From contig SSGN01000007.1 of the NCBI GenBank assembly GCA_008016945.1, forward strand, positions 1 through 41,260: DNA of 41,260 nucleotides, given 5' to 3'. The position numbers and the translations under genes are program-made. How positions within the stretch are numbered: position 1 is the stretch's first letter; each line of letters begins with the position of its first letter. This document shows positions 1 to 9,182 of this stretch, piece by piece. The DNA comes from Flavobacteriales bacterium. GTDB taxonomy: Bacteria; Bacteroidota; Bacteroidia; Flavobacteriales; PHOS-HE28. The notes under the pieces are model-generated. The model ran no database searches. It saw only the letters and a list, made by a program, of their open reading frames with translations, and was not told the origin of the DNA.

Positions 1-1673
1 AGCGATACGCACGACCAGTTGCCGTCGGGCGCGATGCCCACCACATTGCCCGGGCCTGCGTTGCCACGGATCCGGAAGGTGATCACCTGGCCGGCGGGAA
101 GCGTAGGCCCGGTGCGGGTCAGTTCCACCGTGCCTTCGTTGTTCCCCCAGGTGGTGGCACTACAACGCGCATATCCGTTGTCCGTGACGATCAGCTTGGT
201 ACCCGTGGTGATGGGCTTGAAGCAGAAGAAGCTCACCAGGTCCTCGGTGATATTGCCGCTGCATGCGCCGTTGTTCGTGTTCAGCCCTACGATCACCAGG
301 TCGCCCGGCGCGAGGGTCGTGGGAGGGCTGTCGTCGTCGGCGATGTTCAAGATACCGGTGTTCTGTGCGCCAATGGCGGTGCCTCCAGGTACGGCGGTGA
401 TCGTGAAGGTGACCTGTTCCGTGTTCTCGATATGGTAGCCACCGGCGCCGTTATCACCGTTCACCACCACATTGAACGTGATCGAGGTGGCACCTGCCGC
501 GTACGCCAGGTTGAACGTCGGGGGGCAGCCCAGACCTTGGATCTGGTAGTCGTTGTTCCAAGGAGCAACGGCCGCGCCACATTGCGCGCCCAGACCTGCG
601 GTGGGCGTGATGGTGATGGTGCCCGCGGCCACCGCTGGCGGGCTGATGTTGATGGTGAAGGTCTGGGTCGATGTCGGATCCTCGAGCACCGTTACATTGC
701 TGGTGGCGAAGGAGAAGGTCGGTGGACCGTCGTTGTCGATGATGGTCATCGTATGGCTGAGCACCGTTCCCAAGGTGGTGCCGCCGGTAGCCGATGCGAT
801 CGTGAAGGTGATGGTCTCGTCGGCCTCGTTCAAGACATCGTTCACCAGCGCCACCGGGAAGGTGATGGTGCCCGGGTTGGCACCGAAACTCAAGGTGATG
901 TTGCCGCTGCTGCCGTCCGGAGTGGTCGTGTAGTCCGTGGTGTAGAAGCAGTTGGCGCCGTTGGCGATGTTGATGGTGACCGTGCCGGCCGGTACGGTGC
1001 CTTGGAAGGTCAAACCCACCAGTACGGTCCCTGCGGCCTCGCCGGGCGAACTCGTGGCCAAGGTGAAGTTCACCACCGGACTGCAGTCCATGTAATGGCT
1101 GCCCAGGTTCGTGATCACATCCACGCCGTTCACGTCCCATTCGCTCTCCAACGTGGGGAAAGGGCAGGTCGTTGCCGGGTCGACCGTTACCCCCGTACAA
1201 ACGGGATATTTCCGTACCAACGACCGGTCCACGGTGGAGTGGCTCCCCGAGGTCCAGGCCGAACCCGGGTCACACCCGATGTTGCCTACGATATCCACGA
1301 AGCCCACCGGTGCGGCGGTACGGTACAAGGCGATGGCATCGTCACCATTGAAGTTCACCGCGGAGTTCACTGTGGTGGCTCCACCATAAATGGTGGCCGA
1401 AGTATTGCGGTATACGATCGTGGCTCCGGGTGCCAGGGTGCCGGTCATGGCCGGTGTACCTACAGTGGCCGTACCACTACCGTTCACATACAATCGAAGC
1501 TCGTATTGGCTCAAGTTGATGTTGGCCGCGGTGCCGTTGTACAGTTCAATGTACTTGTTGTTCCCGGAGCCTTCCACATATTCCGAGATGATCAGATCCG
1601 TGGCTTGGGACCATACCATGCCGGGCACCAAGAACGCGCCCAGTAGCCACGCCGCTCGCGTAGCTCGGATCAT
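1..1673 (-). CDS. Secreted lamin-tail / Calx-beta domain protein, 3' end outside window
   Basis: The reading frame is open from the ATG at 1673 to the left edge, so about 557 residues are visible and the C-terminus is missing. It starts with a signal peptide (MIRATRAAWLLGAFLVPGMVWSQ). A lamin-tail-like domain follows (ATDLIISEYVEGSGNNKYIE, residues ~24-150). Next come at least two Calx-beta-like modules ending in IIDNDGP and NIADDDSPP (residues ~200-315 and ~320-450), then a further beta-rich, cysteine-containing segment (NNGACSGNITEDLVSFFCF). In Bacteroidota such proteins are large, exported cell-surface or secreted adhesin- or nuclease-like proteins that usually end in a T9SS sorting domain, but that end cannot be seen here. 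An in-frame ATG at 1694 is possible; 1673 is preferred because it gives a compact signal peptide. No catalytic motif is visible in this part. Confidence 0.85.
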   Translation of the reverse strand, partial: MIRATRAAWLLGAFLVPGMVWSQATDLIISEYVEGSGNNKYIELYNGTAANINLSQYELRLYVNGSGTATVGTPAMTGTLAPGATIVYRNTSATIYGGATTVNSAVNFNGDDAIALYRTAAPVGFVDIVGNIGCDPGSAWTSGSHSTVDRSLVRKYPVCTGVTVDPATTCPFPTLESEWDVNGVDVITNLGSHYMDCSPVVNFTLATSSPGEAAGTVLVGLTFQGTVPAGTVTINIANGANCFYTTDYTTTPDGSSGNITLSFGANPGTITFPVALVNDVLNEADETITFTIASATGGTTLGTVLSHTMTIIDNDGPPTFSFATSNVTVLEDPTSTQTFTINISPPAVAAGTITITPTAGLGAQCGAAVAPWNNDYQIQGLGCPPTFNLAYAAGATSITFNVVVNGDNGAGGYHIENTEQVTFTITAVPGGTAIGAQNTGILNIADDDSPPTTLAPGDLVIVGLNTNNGACSGNITEDLVSFFCFKPITTGTKLIVTDNGYARCSATTWGNNEGTVELTRTGPTLPAGQVITFRIRGNAGPGNVVGIAPDGNWSCVS

Positions 1674-2053
1674 TATCCCAAGATGGCTCAACATGTCGCG
1701 TATGCTTCGTTCGCCACAGTATCGATCATACAAAGTTCGCATGAAAATCGATCGTTGCTACACCCCTGTTCAGAATGATGACCTTCTGTTCATCATTTTT
1801 TCAACTTGAAGGCGTTCGAGATGTGGCAATCCTCTGGCGTATAGGATGTTGTTGGTGCGGCTGGGCGTTTTTTTACCTCGGAATGGGTTGAGGTAGCTCC
1901 ATGGAGATGCTCCTGGCCCGTACTGTCCCATCGGCCTTGAGAAGGCAGGCTGCCAACGATCCTTGGTGTGGAGCGATCCGGTTGGTCAACCGATGTTCTG
2001 CGCGGCCGTACTTTTGAGCGCCCATCGTTCGGGCCACTGATAATCCACCCACC
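1674..2053. other. Intergenic region between divergent genes
   Basis: This 380-base stretch separates the minus-strand Calx-beta gene from guaA. It is richer in A+T than its neighbours near 1680-1810. It holds a -7-like box for the minus gene (GAACTTTG, complement of about 1732-1739) and one for guaA (TACTTTTG, 2009-2016). No convincing gene was found in it; a minus-strand reading frame that enters from guaA is a shadow. Confidence 0.5.
2009..2016 (+). promoter_or_regulatory. Bacteroidota -7 promoter box for guaA
   Basis: TACTTTTG matches the Bacteroidota sigma-ABfr -7 consensus TAnnTTTG exactly. It lies 37 nt before the TTG start, so the leader would be about 30 nt. No -33 element is obvious. 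Confidence 0.5.
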
Positions 2054-3586
2054 TTGCCACCGTACGTCCTCATTCTCGATCACGGTTCGCAGTACACACA
2101 GCTCATCGCCCGGCGGGTCCGCGAGCTCAACGTCTATTGTGAGATCCATCCCTTCTCCAAGGCCCAGCGGCTGGCCAACGACCCGAATGTGGCCGGCGTG
2201 ATCCTGAGCGGTAGCCCCAGCAGCGTGCACGAGGCCAATGCGCCGGATACCGACCTCGCCGGCTTTTTGGGGCGGGTGCCCATTCTGGCGGTGTGCTACG
2301 GTGCCCAGCTGTTGGCCAAGCGGGCCGGTGCCCCGGTGGAGCGCAGCAAGGTGCGGGAGTACGGCCGTGCGCACCTGAACACCATCGTCCAGAACGAGCT
2401 CTTCGATGGCATCGAGGCCGGTACCCAGGTGTGGATGAGCCACGGCGATACCATCACCGCCCCCAGCGAGGCCATGGAGGTGTTGGCCAGCACGCCCGAG
2501 GTGGCCGTGGCCGCTTACAAGTTGTTATCCAGTCCCACCTATGCGGTGCAGTTCCACCCCGAGGTGTACCACAGCACCGATGGGCTTCAGCTCCTTCACA
2601 ACTTCGTGATCGGCATCTGCGGCTGTGCCGGCGATTGGACCCCGCACGGTTTCGTGGAGAGCACCGTGGCCAGCTTGCAAGGACAGCTCGGCGAGGATCA
2701 GGTGGTGTTGGCGCTCAGCGGCGGGGTGGATAGCTCGGTGGCCGCACTGCTCCTGGATCGCGCCATCGGCGATCGCCTCCACTGCATCTTCGTGGATAAC
2801 GGCCTCTTGCGCAAGGACGAGTACCAACGGGTGCTGGAGAGCTATCGGCACCTGGGCCTCAACATCACCGGGGTCGATGCCCGGCAGGAGTTCTACCAGG
2901 CCCTCAAGGGCTTGGAGGAGCCGGAGGCGAAGCGCAAAGCCATCGGCAAGACCTTCATCGACGTGTTCGACCGTGAGGCCCACCGTATCAAGGATGTGAA
3001 GTGGCTGGGGCAGGGCACCATCTACCCGGATGTGATCGAGAGCGTGAGCGTGAACGGCCCCAGCGTCACCATCAAGAGCCACCACAACGTGGGCGGGCTA
3101 CCCGCGCGCATGAACCTGAAGGTGGTGGAACCCTTGCGCCTGCTCTTCAAGGACGAGGTGCGCCGCGTGGGACGGGAGCTCGCCTTGGACCCCAACATCC
3201 TGGGGCGCCATCCGTTCCCAGGTCCCGGTCTGGGGATCCGCATCCTGGGTGAGGTGACCCCCGAGAAGGTGGCCCTGCTCCAGGAGGTGGACCACATCTT
3301 CATCCAAGGGTTGCGCGAGGAGGGGCTCTACGATCAAGTGTGGCAGGCCGGCGCCATCCTGCTCCCGGTGCGCAGCGTGGGCGTGATGGGCGATGAACGT
3401 ACGTACGAGAACGCCGTGGCCTTGCGTGCGGTCTCCAGCACCGATGGCATGACCGCCGATTGGTGCCACCTGCCGTACGATTTCCTGGCACGGATCTCGA
3501 ACAGCATCATCAACCGGGTACGCGGCGTGAACCGCGTGGTCTACGACATCAGCTCCAAACCCCCGGCCACCATCGAATGGGAATGA
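2054..3586 (+). CDS. guaA: GMP synthase (glutamine-hydrolysing)
   Basis: This enzyme converts XMP, glutamine and ATP to GMP, the last step of guanine nucleotide synthesis, in the cytosol. At 510 residues it has the usual length. The N-terminal class I glutamine amidotransferase shows the nucleophile Cys81 (AVCYGAQLL) and the His168/Glu170 pair (QFHPEV). The ATP-pyrophosphatase domain has the PP-loop LSGGVDSS at 221-228, and the C-terminal dimerisation domain ends in the family-typical PATIEWE. The start is a TTG: the next upstream frame positions give no ATG, and [17 protein letters not shown] aligns with the normal GuaA N-terminus. Its stop overlaps the start of the following LysM protein (ATGA), so the two are probably co-transcribed. 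A -7 box lies at 2009-2016. Confidence 0.97.
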   Translation: MPPYVLILDHGSQYTQLIARRVRELNVYCEIHPFSKAQRLANDPNVAGVILSGSPSSVHEANAPDTDLAGFLGRVPILAVCYGAQLLAKRAGAPVERSKVREYGRAHLNTIVQNELFDGIEAGTQVWMSHGDTITAPSEAMEVLASTPEVAVAAYKLLSSPTYAVQFHPEVYHSTDGLQLLHNFVIGICGCAGDWTPHGFVESTVASLQGQLGEDQVVLALSGGVDSSVAALLLDRAIGDRLHCIFVDNGLLRKDEYQRVLESYRHLGLNITGVDARQEFYQALKGLEEPEAKRKAIGKTFIDVFDREAHRIKDVKWLGQGTIYPDVIESVSVNGPSVTIKSHHNVGGLPARMNLKVVEPLRLLFKDEVRRVGRELALDPNILGRHPFPGPGLGIRILGEVTPEKVALLQEVDHIFIQGLREEGLYDQVWQAGAILLPVRSVGVMGDERTYENAVALRAVSSTDGMTADWCHLPYDFLARISNSIINRVRGVNRVVYDISSKPPATIEWE

Positions 3587-5349
3587 TACTGCGGCCCGCC
3601 ATCCTGCTCTGTTGGCTCCTTACGACCTTCCTCCTGCATGGCCAGGAGCGGCGTGTGGTGAACGGACGTAAATACACCGTACACGTGGTGGAGGCCGGAC
3701 AGACCCTCTACGCCATTGCACGTACCAAGGCTGTGCCTGTGGATGTGCTGCTGGCGGTGAATCCTTCGGCCCAGGATGGGCTGAGCATCGGCGAGGAGTT
3801 GCTGATCCCCGAGGATGCGGTGGTGCGCAAGGAGTTGAAGTCGGCACCGGTCATGCGCAATGGCGAACTGGTCCACATCGTTCGCAAGAAGGAGACCCTG
3901 TTCGGTATCTCCAGGCAGTATGGTGTTGATGTGAACGCCCTGTTGGAGCGCAACGCTGGCGCTATGAACCTTCAGGAGGGCATGGAGCTGGTGATCCCGG
4001 TGACCAAGGTGGGCGGTGCGCCTGCCTCGGCCTTGGTGCCGGCGGCCGTTGGCGAGGGAGCTTCCCATGTGGTGCAGCAGGGCGAAACCCTGTTCAGCCT
4101 GGGTAAACGTTATGCGGTGGACCCCGAGGAGATCAAAAAGGCCAACGGAGGGCTGCCCGAAGGGCTGAAAGCGGGATCCACCATCCGGATCCCGGGAGCG
4201 GCCTCGGATGTGGAGGTGGTGGCCAAACCGCCTGTACGCCTACGCGAACACATGCGATACAAGGTCGGCCTTATGCTACCGTTCTCCATTGCTCAGAACG
4301 ACAGTGTGCGGGCCAAGGCCTCGGGCACCGACCCCGCCGGATTCTACGAACGCACCGTGATCGCCACTCAATTCTATCACGGTGCACGCATCGCCATCGA
4401 CTCGTTGGAAAGGATGGGCCTCCATGCCGATATCGAGGTGGTGGACATGGGCGATGACGCGAAGACCTGGAACGCCGTGATCAAACAACCTTCGACCCAG
4501 GAGCAGGACCTGTTCATCGGCCCTTTCCACCGTTCGGCCATTGAGCAGCTCGCACGGGCCAACCCACGGGCCCACATCGTTTGCCCGGTGCCCCAGAGCA
4601 ACAAGGTGATCCTGGGGATGCCCACGGTGAGCAAGGTGAGCCCTACGCGCTCGGACCTGGTGAAGCATGCGGCACGGTTCGTGGCCAACCGATACGCATC
4701 GGCCAACATCATCCTGCTCCGGCCCGATATCGCTGTGGAGCGGGAGACCCAGGAGCAGGCCCGCACGGCGATGAACGCCGCCCTGGCCCAGCGCACCGAT
4801 CGCTTGCGCGACAGTGTGGTGGTGGCCAAGCCCGGAAGGCGTGAGTTGGGCGACTTGGCCGGAAAACTGGATCCGGCCCGCTTGAACGTGATCGTGGCAC
4901 CCAGCGAGGATGTGGAGTTCGTGACCACCTTGGTCTCCAAGCTGAAGCCGTTGGCGGCCAAGTACGACATCCGCCTGGTGGGCATGGAGGCGTGGTACGG
5001 CATGCCTTCCGTGGCTGTGGCCGACCTGGAGGTGCTGCACCACACCTATGCGGCCCCCGCCTTCTTCGACCTCAGCGATCCGCGCACCCGCGCGTTCGTT
5101 TCCACCTTCCGCGAACGCACGCATACCGATGCCGACGAATTTGCCCTGATCGGCTTCGATGTCACGTTCTATTACCTGAAGGCCCTCCTCACCCAAGGGC
5201 TCGGCTTCGCCGAACATTTCGACCAGGTGCGCACCGAACCGCTGTACATGGGCTTCCGGATGTCTCGAACAGGGGTGGAGAACGGCTTCAGGAACGAGTA
5301 CGCCACCATGCTCGAACAGCAGGACATGCGGCTCGTGAAACTTCCCTGA
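3583..5349 (+). CDS. LysM repeat protein with type I periplasmic-binding fold
   Basis: A 588-residue exported protein with signal peptide [21 protein letters not shown]. Three LysM modules follow (about residues 28-75, 85-130 and 155-200: [43 protein letters not shown]), which bind peptidoglycan glycan chains. The remaining ~370 residues (from [15 protein letters not shown]) resemble the type I periplasmic-binding fold of ABC-type amino acid receptors and LpoA-like proteins, including [14 protein letters not shown] and [14 protein letters not shown] role as a cell-wall-anchored sensor or regulator of peptidoglycan synthesis is an inference. The ATG at 3583 overlaps the guaA stop by 4 nt; an ATG at 3577 is an in-frame alternative. 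It is convergent with the GDPD gene, only 8 nt away. Confidence 0.88.
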   Translation: MILRPAILLCWLLTTFLLHGQERRVVNGRKYTVHVVEAGQTLYAIARTKAVPVDVLLAVNPSAQDGLSIGEELLIPEDAVVRKELKSAPVMRNGELVHIVRKKETLFGISRQYGVDVNALLERNAGAMNLQEGMELVIPVTKVGGAPASALVPAAVGEGASHVVQQGETLFSLGKRYAVDPEEIKKANGGLPEGLKAGSTIRIPGAASDVEVVAKPPVRLREHMRYKVGLMLPFSIAQNDSVRAKASGTDPAGFYERTVIATQFYHGARIAIDSLERMGLHADIEVVDMGDDAKTWNAVIKQPSTQEQDLFIGPFHRSAIEQLARANPRAHIVCPVPQSNKVILGMPTVSKVSPTRSDLVKHAARFVANRYASANIILLRPDIAVERETQEQARTAMNAALAQRTDRLRDSVVVAKPGRRELGDLAGKLDPARLNVIVAPSEDVEFVTTLVSKLKPLAAKYDIRLVGMEAWYGMPSVAVADLEVLHHTYAAPAFFDLSDPRTRAFVSTFRERTHTDADEFALIGFDVTFYYLKALLTQGLGFAEHFDQVRTEPLYMGFRMSRTGVENGFRNEYATMLEQQDMRLVKLP

Positions 5350-5357
5350 GCCTGGGG

Positions 5358-6143
5358 TCAACGATCCACCTGGATCCGTGAAGGACGCAGGGCCAACGCC
5401 CGGCGCAGCGCCCATGGACCACCCACGCCGAATACCGTTAGCTCCAGGCCCGCCCTATGGATCCTTTCGGCCTGGGCCGTGGAAAGCCCTCCGACCTCCA
5501 TGGTGATGCCCCGGCAGCCCAAGGCCTGGGCTTCGGCCACCGCGCCTTCCGCCTCTGTGGCATAGTAGAACGTTGCGATACCAGGAGCGCTTTGGGACAT
5601 GGCTTTCAGCAGGTCGCCGGTCTGGCATTCCACCAACAGCCGATCGGCCAAACCATACGAACGGTGCAGCGCCGCGATCCCTCGGCAGAAGGAGTGTAGG
5701 TAGGTCCACCAGTCCCCAGCGGTGTTCAGTTTGATATCGAAAGTGAATTCCGCCTGCGGATACCGTGCTGCGCAGTACGCCAATAGACTATCCACCCGTA
5801 CGCCGTGGAAAGTGCCTTCCGGGCCGTTCGGCTGGGCGCAGGAGGCTAGTTCCTGCCACGTATGGTCGTTGATCCGGCCAGCACATGCCTCCCCATGCAT
5901 TTCCAACGCGTGATGGGCCACCAGCACCGAATCCCTGGTCATTTGCACGTCCAGTTCAATGCCGTCCAGCCCATGCTCCAGTGCTTCCCGCAACGATGCG
6001 AAGCTGTTCATCGGGAACGTGCTCTCGGTGCCTGATCCGCCATGCCCGATCAGGCGCACGCCACGGGTGTCCGGTGTGCAGGCGCCCAAGAACAGGGCCA
6101 GCAGCAGCCCTGCAACGATCCGGGGCGACCGGCTACCGGTCAT
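5358..6143 (-). CDS. Glycerophosphodiester phosphodiesterase family lipoprotein
   Basis: This 261-residue protein begins with a lipoprotein signal peptide (LLLALFLGAC, lipobox Cys at ~22), so it is probably anchored in the outer or inner membrane facing the periplasm. The GDPD TIM-barrel motifs are present: IGHGG (catalytic His; the usual HRG is HGG here), MNSFASL, GIELDVQMTRDSVLVAHH (Glu, Asp and second His) and FDIKLN. The family hydrolyses glycerophosphodiesters to sn-glycerol-3-phosphate and an alcohol. It lies 9 nt downstream of the sterol-desaturase-family gene on the same strand, so both are likely one lipid-related operon. The HR-to-HG change in the first motif may affect activity. 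Confidence 0.87.
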   Translation of the reverse strand: MTGSRSPRIVAGLLLALFLGACTPDTRGVRLIGHGGSGTESTFPMNSFASLREALEHGLDGIELDVQMTRDSVLVAHHALEMHGEACAGRINDHTWQELASCAQPNGPEGTFHGVRVDSLLAYCAARYPQAEFTFDIKLNTAGDWWTYLHSFCRGIAALHRSYGLADRLLVECQTGDLLKAMSQSAPGIATFYYATEAEGAVAEAQALGCRGITMEVGGLSTAQAERIHRAGLELTVFGVGGPWALRRALALRPSRIQVDR

Positions 6144-6152
6144 GGCCTTCGT

Positions 6153-6788
6153 TCAGGTGGTGGCGACTTTGCGCCGCGCCTTCGGGTCTTCGGGCATGGT
6201 GCCGAAGATGTGGTCCCACAGTGGCGAGCTAACGCCGAAGGCTCCAGTATCGCCTACGTAATGGTGCAGGTTGTGGTGTTTCCAGAGCACCCCGAAGATG
6301 TTCTTCGGAGGGTTCATGGTATGCACGGCGTAATGCACCATCAGATACGTGGCATAGCCGGTCATGTATCCACCGCCGAAGGCGATGCCACTGGGGCCCA
6401 GGATCAGGCGGAACAGGCCCATGAACAAGGTGGCCAGCACCACCGAAAGCAACGGGGGCAGGGCCAGCCGCTTCTTATCCCGCGGGTGGTCGTGGTGGAT
6501 GCCGTGCATGATGTACTGTAAACGGACCTTGCGCGCGCTGCCTGCCGTGCCCATGTGGTACAGGTAACGGTGCGCCAGGTATTCGATCAGGGTGAAGAAC
6601 AGTGCGCCCACCGCATAGAACGAGAGCGTGTGCAATACGCTGTAGCCCAGGATGTGGACCGAGACATGACCCGATGCGATCCCTAAGCCATAGAAGATCG
6701 TGAGCGGAATGGCGATGTGCGTCTTGGTGAGAGCTTCCAGGATGGGGTTCTGGAAGATCCGGCCACTGGAGGGTTGTGCTGGAGGCAT
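6153..6788 (-). CDS. Sterol desaturase / fatty acid hydroxylase superfamily membrane protein
   Basis: A 211-residue integral membrane protein with about four hydrophobic segments and the eight-histidine di-iron signature of the fatty acid hydroxylase superfamily: EYLAHRYLYH, HGIHHDHPRD, HYAVH and HHNLHHY. The arrangement resembles FA2H/Scs7-type 2-hydroxylases, which hydroxylate fatty acids of sphingolipids or aminolipids; the actual substrate is unknown. The frame is open 24 codons further upstream, but the ATG at 6788 is chosen because a perfect -7 box (TATTTTTG, 6804-6811) lies inside the extension. It is followed 9 nt later by the GDPD lipoprotein gene, which supports a role in lipid modification or turnover. 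Confidence 0.88.
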   Translation of the reverse strand: MPPAQPSSGRIFQNPILEALTKTHIAIPLTIFYGLGIASGHVSVHILGYSVLHTLSFYAVGALFFTLIEYLAHRYLYHMGTAGSARKVRLQYIMHGIHHDHPRDKKRLALPPLLSVVLATLFMGLFRLILGPSGIAFGGGYMTGYATYLMVHYAVHTMNPPKNIFGVLWKHHNLHHYVGDTGAFGVSSPLWDHIFGTMPEDPKARRKVATT

Positions 6789-7174
6789 GGGTCGGCGTGT
6801 GCGCAAAAATAAGCGCGTCGGGGCTCGGTACGAATGATGGCGGTCAGCACCACTTGTCATGTGGTGGGCGCCATGTCACGGGTGGTTCAACGAAGCACGC
6901 CGCACGGCTTAGGTGATGGGAGGTGACGGCAGGAGAGCGCGAAGAACCTCGTTCCGGCGGCGTTCATGGGAATGGAACACAGCGGTCATCGCTTGCTCAC
7001 ATTCGCCCAACCTTTGTTGCTCCTCAGTCAGATACTTCGATCCAGTATCCTCTCTTCGGAGCGCCTCGTTTGGACGAATGATAGCGGCGCGCCATCCGTC
7101 CGAGTTTCTTCGAGGCACCCATTCGTTCGTCGGGATCAACGGAGGAATCCTACTTTCGCAGCCCCGAAGGTCAT
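6789..7174. other. Intergenic region upstream of tRNA-Val
   Basis: Nearly 390 bases with lower G+C than the neighbours. It contains the promoter of the hydroxylase gene at its left end. A minus-strand frame at 6909-7139 (76 codons) starts with TTG and uses CGA/AGA arginine codons unlike the neighbours, so it is not called as a gene. Nothing else was recognised. Confidence 0.4.
6804..6811 (-). promoter_or_regulatory. -7 promoter box of the hydroxylase/GDPD operon
   Basis: On the minus strand this reads TATTTTTG, an exact TAnnTTTG. It is 15 nt from the ATG at 6788, so the leader is only about 10 nt and has no Shine-Dalgarno sequence. Confidence 0.55.
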
Positions 7175-7249
7175 GGGCAATTAGCTCAGCTGGTTTAGAG
7201 CACTACCTCGACAAGGTAGGGGTCGCTGGTTCGAATCCGGCATTGCCCA
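7175..7249 (+). tRNA. tRNA-Val (anticodon GAC)
   Basis: A full cloverleaf can be folded by hand: acceptor GGGCAAT/ATTGCCC (7 pairs), D stem GCTC/GAGC, anticodon stem CTACC/GGTAG, loop TCGACAA, and T arm GCTGG/CCGGC with TTCGAAT. The discriminator is A and CCA is not encoded (AC then ATA follows). The anticodon GAC at loop positions 34-36 reads valine codons GUC/GUU. Position 33, nearly always U, is C here. It stands alone between protein genes, and no integrase gene is adjacent. Confidence 0.93.
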
Positions 7250-7434
7250 CATAGCCTTCTTGTCGCCTGGCGCATGCCGGGAACGAGAAGCGTGCCGTCG
7301 CCGCCGGTCGGTGGCGTATATGGCCGAGGCGTATCCTTATGGCCCGACGTGGTCGGGGTCTCGGCTTCGGGGGGGGATCAGGATGTGACCTTTTCCTGGA
7401 GCTTCGTCAAAAGAACCGGATACGCTCTCCCATA

Positions 7435-8019
7435 GTGCTGTTCAGGAAGAAGGCCAAGCCGGTTAGTCAGCTGAGTGACGAGGAGCTCGTGACGGAGTTG
7501 CAGCGCGAGATGAACGCGGAACGCTTCGGCATCCTCTATGACCGCTATGCGACGAAAGTGTTCCAGAAATGCGTGGGGATGACACGGAACAAGGAACAGG
7601 CCCAGGACCTCACGCACGACATCTTCCTCAAGGCGTTCGTGAACCTGACGAAGTTCGATCACCGCAGTCGCTTCGGGACTTGGCTGTATAGCATCACCTA
7701 CAACTACTGCCTGGATCATCTCCGAAAAGACCAGAAACACAGGGCCACCGACCTGGATGAGGACCTGACCCTTCCGGATGGGGCAGAGGATCGCTATGAG
7801 CAGGAGCTGTTGTCCCTGCGTGCGGACAGGCTGGCATCCGTACTCGATGCGCTGGAACCCGGCGATCGAGGGATCCTCTTGATGAAGTACCAGGACGAGT
7901 TGTCCGTGAAGGACATGATGGAAGTGCTCGGCCTGGCCGAAAGTGCGGTGAAGATGCGGGCCATGCGTGCTCGCGAACGCGCATTGGCGAAGTATCACCA
8001 AATGTACCGGGAAGGATGA
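7435..8019 (+). CDS. ECF-type RNA polymerase sigma factor
   Basis: A 194-residue sigma-70 family protein. Region 2 is seen in FGILYDRYATKVFQKC, DLTHDIFLKAF and FGTWLYSITYNYCLDHLRK (about residues 28-100). Region 4 with its helix-turn-helix is LEPGDRGILLMKYQDELSV to GLAESAVKMRAMRARERAL (about 140-188). It should direct RNA polymerase to a specific stress or envelope regulon. GTG at 7435 is chosen as start because MLFRKKAKPVSQLSDEE gives the usual length; the frame remains open to 7339, but that extension is glycine/arginine-rich and unlike the family. The stop overlaps the start of the next small gene by 4 nt. No classical zinc-binding or membrane anti-sigma factor follows; the small protein and MscS channel are the only downstream candidates. 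Confidence 0.9.
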   Translation: MLFRKKAKPVSQLSDEELVTELQREMNAERFGILYDRYATKVFQKCVGMTRNKEQAQDLTHDIFLKAFVNLTKFDHRSRFGTWLYSITYNYCLDHLRKDQKHRATDLDEDLTLPDGAEDRYEQELLSLRADRLASVLDALEPGDRGILLMKYQDELSVKDMMEVLGLAESAVKMRAMRARERALAKYHQMYREG

Positions 8020-8243
8020 GCGAGAATCCGTTCAAGATCATCCGGTCCACGGACCAGCCGCCAGAGCACCTCCGCAACGAGGTGCTGGGGAGCGTGAAGT
8101 TCGTGATGTTGCTTATGCGTATCCTCCAGCTTTTCGTGGCGGATCCCAGTGCGGCCCTCTTCGAACGGATCCGCGTGGTGGGCGGAAGCCGATCTTCGCG
8201 CAGCGAACTGCCTCCCGATCCCCTCATCGAAAGATCATCGTAA
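8016..8243 (+). CDS. Small protein coupled to the ECF sigma factor, function unknown
   Basis: A 75-residue protein that I do not recognise. Its start overlaps the sigma factor stop (ATGA), so it is almost certainly translated with it. It has a short hydrophobic amphipathic stretch (VKFVMLLMRILQLFVADPSA, residues ~27-46) between a charged N-terminus and a polar tail (SRSSRSELPPDPLIERSS). The position is that of an anti-sigma factor, but it is too short for the known anti-sigma families, and no HxxxCxxC motif or full transmembrane-plus-periplasmic layout is seen. It could be a membrane-associated modulator of the sigma factor or of the following mechanosensitive channel. The MscS gene begins 12 nt after its stop. 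Confidence 0.7.
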   Translation: MSENPFKIIRSTDQPPEHLRNEVLGSVKFVMLLMRILQLFVADPSAALFERIRVVGGSRSSRSELPPDPLIERSS

Positions 8244-8255
8244 CCATAACACGCC

Positions 8256-9146
8256 ATGGACCTGAGTTTCTTCCAGGAGCGGTTGCCCCAAGCCTTCAAT
8301 ACCTATGCCGGTGCGTTCATCGACCGGCTGCCTGCGCTGCTCACGGGTGTGTTCGTGTTGGGACTGGGGTACCTGCTTGCGAACGGTATCCGCTGGGCGG
8401 TGTGCCGGGTAGGGGAGCGCACCTTGGACCCCCTGGCACAACGATCCGGTTTGGATAGGGTGGTGGCCCGTTTCGGAGGGTTCACCGCCGCTCGACTCGT
8501 AGGGAGCATCGTCTGGTGGTTGGTCATCCTACTCGTCATCCTGGGGGCTTCCGAGGTCATGGGGCTCTCGCTGGTGAGCCGGGCCGTGGAGAAGGCCTTC
8601 TCCTACCTGCCCATACTGCTCACCGCCCTGTCCATTTTCGTGCTCGGCATCTGGGGCTCCGACAAGGTGAGCCGCCTGGTGAGCCAGTTGGGCAATGTGG
8701 TGGAGCTTTCCTCGGGTCGGGTGGTGGGACGCATCCTGGCCGGGATCCTGATCGTGTTCGCCAGCATCACCGCCCTCAATGTGGCGGGTGTGGATACCAG
8801 CCTGATCACCACCAATATCCAGATCATCCTGGCCGGGGTGCTGCTCGCCTTCGGCGTGGCCTATGGCTTCGCGGCGCGCGATGTGCTCAGCAATATCCTG
8901 GGGAGCTATTACGGCAACGAACGCTTCAAGCCAGGCATGCGGGTGCGGATCGGGGAGGACGAAGGGGTGATCGAGCGCATCGACAGTGTGAGCGTTACCA
9001 TCCGCAAGCACGACCGCTTGGTGATGATCCCCTGCAAACAGCTGGTCACCGAACGGATCGAGGTGCTCGATCCGGTCCGCATGGAGGAACGCCGCCCGGT
9101 AGCGGAGACACTGGCGAAGGAGGATCATAAAGCACCTTTCGCCTGA
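8256..9146 (+). CDS. MscS-family mechanosensitive ion channel with TM-helix repeats
   Basis: A 296-residue membrane protein with four to five hydrophobic helices (residues ~25-45, 80-105, 118-140, 158-180, 190-212). The last is the pore-lining helix type of the MscS superfamily (GVLLAFGVAYGFAARDVLSN), followed by a short beta domain (FKPGMRVRIGEDEGVIERID). The large C-terminal alpha/beta cage of E. coli MscS is lacking. The N-terminal part matches the conserved TM-helix family often found as cyanobacterial and Bacteroidota small channels. These channels release ions and solutes on membrane stretch. It is in line with the ECF sigma factor and small protein (12 nt gap) and is followed 36 nt later by a second channel, so all may belong to an osmotic or envelope stress operon. 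Confidence 0.85.
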   Translation: MDLSFFQERLPQAFNTYAGAFIDRLPALLTGVFVLGLGYLLANGIRWAVCRVGERTLDPLAQRSGLDRVVARFGGFTAARLVGSIVWWLVILLVILGASEVMGLSLVSRAVEKAFSYLPILLTALSIFVLGIWGSDKVSRLVSQLGNVVELSSGRVVGRILAGILIVFASITALNVAGVDTSLITTNIQIILAGVLLAFGVAYGFAARDVLSNILGSYYGNERFKPGMRVRIGEDEGVIERIDSVSVTIRKHDRLVMIPCKQLVTERIEVLDPVRMEERRPVAETLAKEDHKAPFA

Positions 9147-9182
9147 GCAAGGCTTACCTTAACACCACACCTCAACAAGCTC

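Noticed and set aside
432..1646. A 404-codon plus-strand frame in the first 1.7 kb
   Set aside because: Antisense to the signal-peptide, lamin-tail and Calx-beta protein; its product is Gly/Arg/His-rich without family features.
6909..7139. A 76-codon minus-strand frame before tRNA-Val
   Set aside because: TTG start, no promoter or neighbour in operon, and arginine codons (CGA, AGA) unlike the flanking genes. A degraded gene is possible but cannot be supported.
7175..7249. tRNA-Val considered as an integration site of a mobile element
   Set aside because: No integrase, no direct repeat of the tRNA 3' end seen nearby, and the flanking genes are housekeeping or envelope genes.
7175..7249. Anticodon shifted to TCG (Arg) or CGA (Ser)
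   Set aside because: A 7-nt loop with five stem pairs places GAC at 34-36, and the rest of the tRNA, including acceptor and discriminator A, fits valine.
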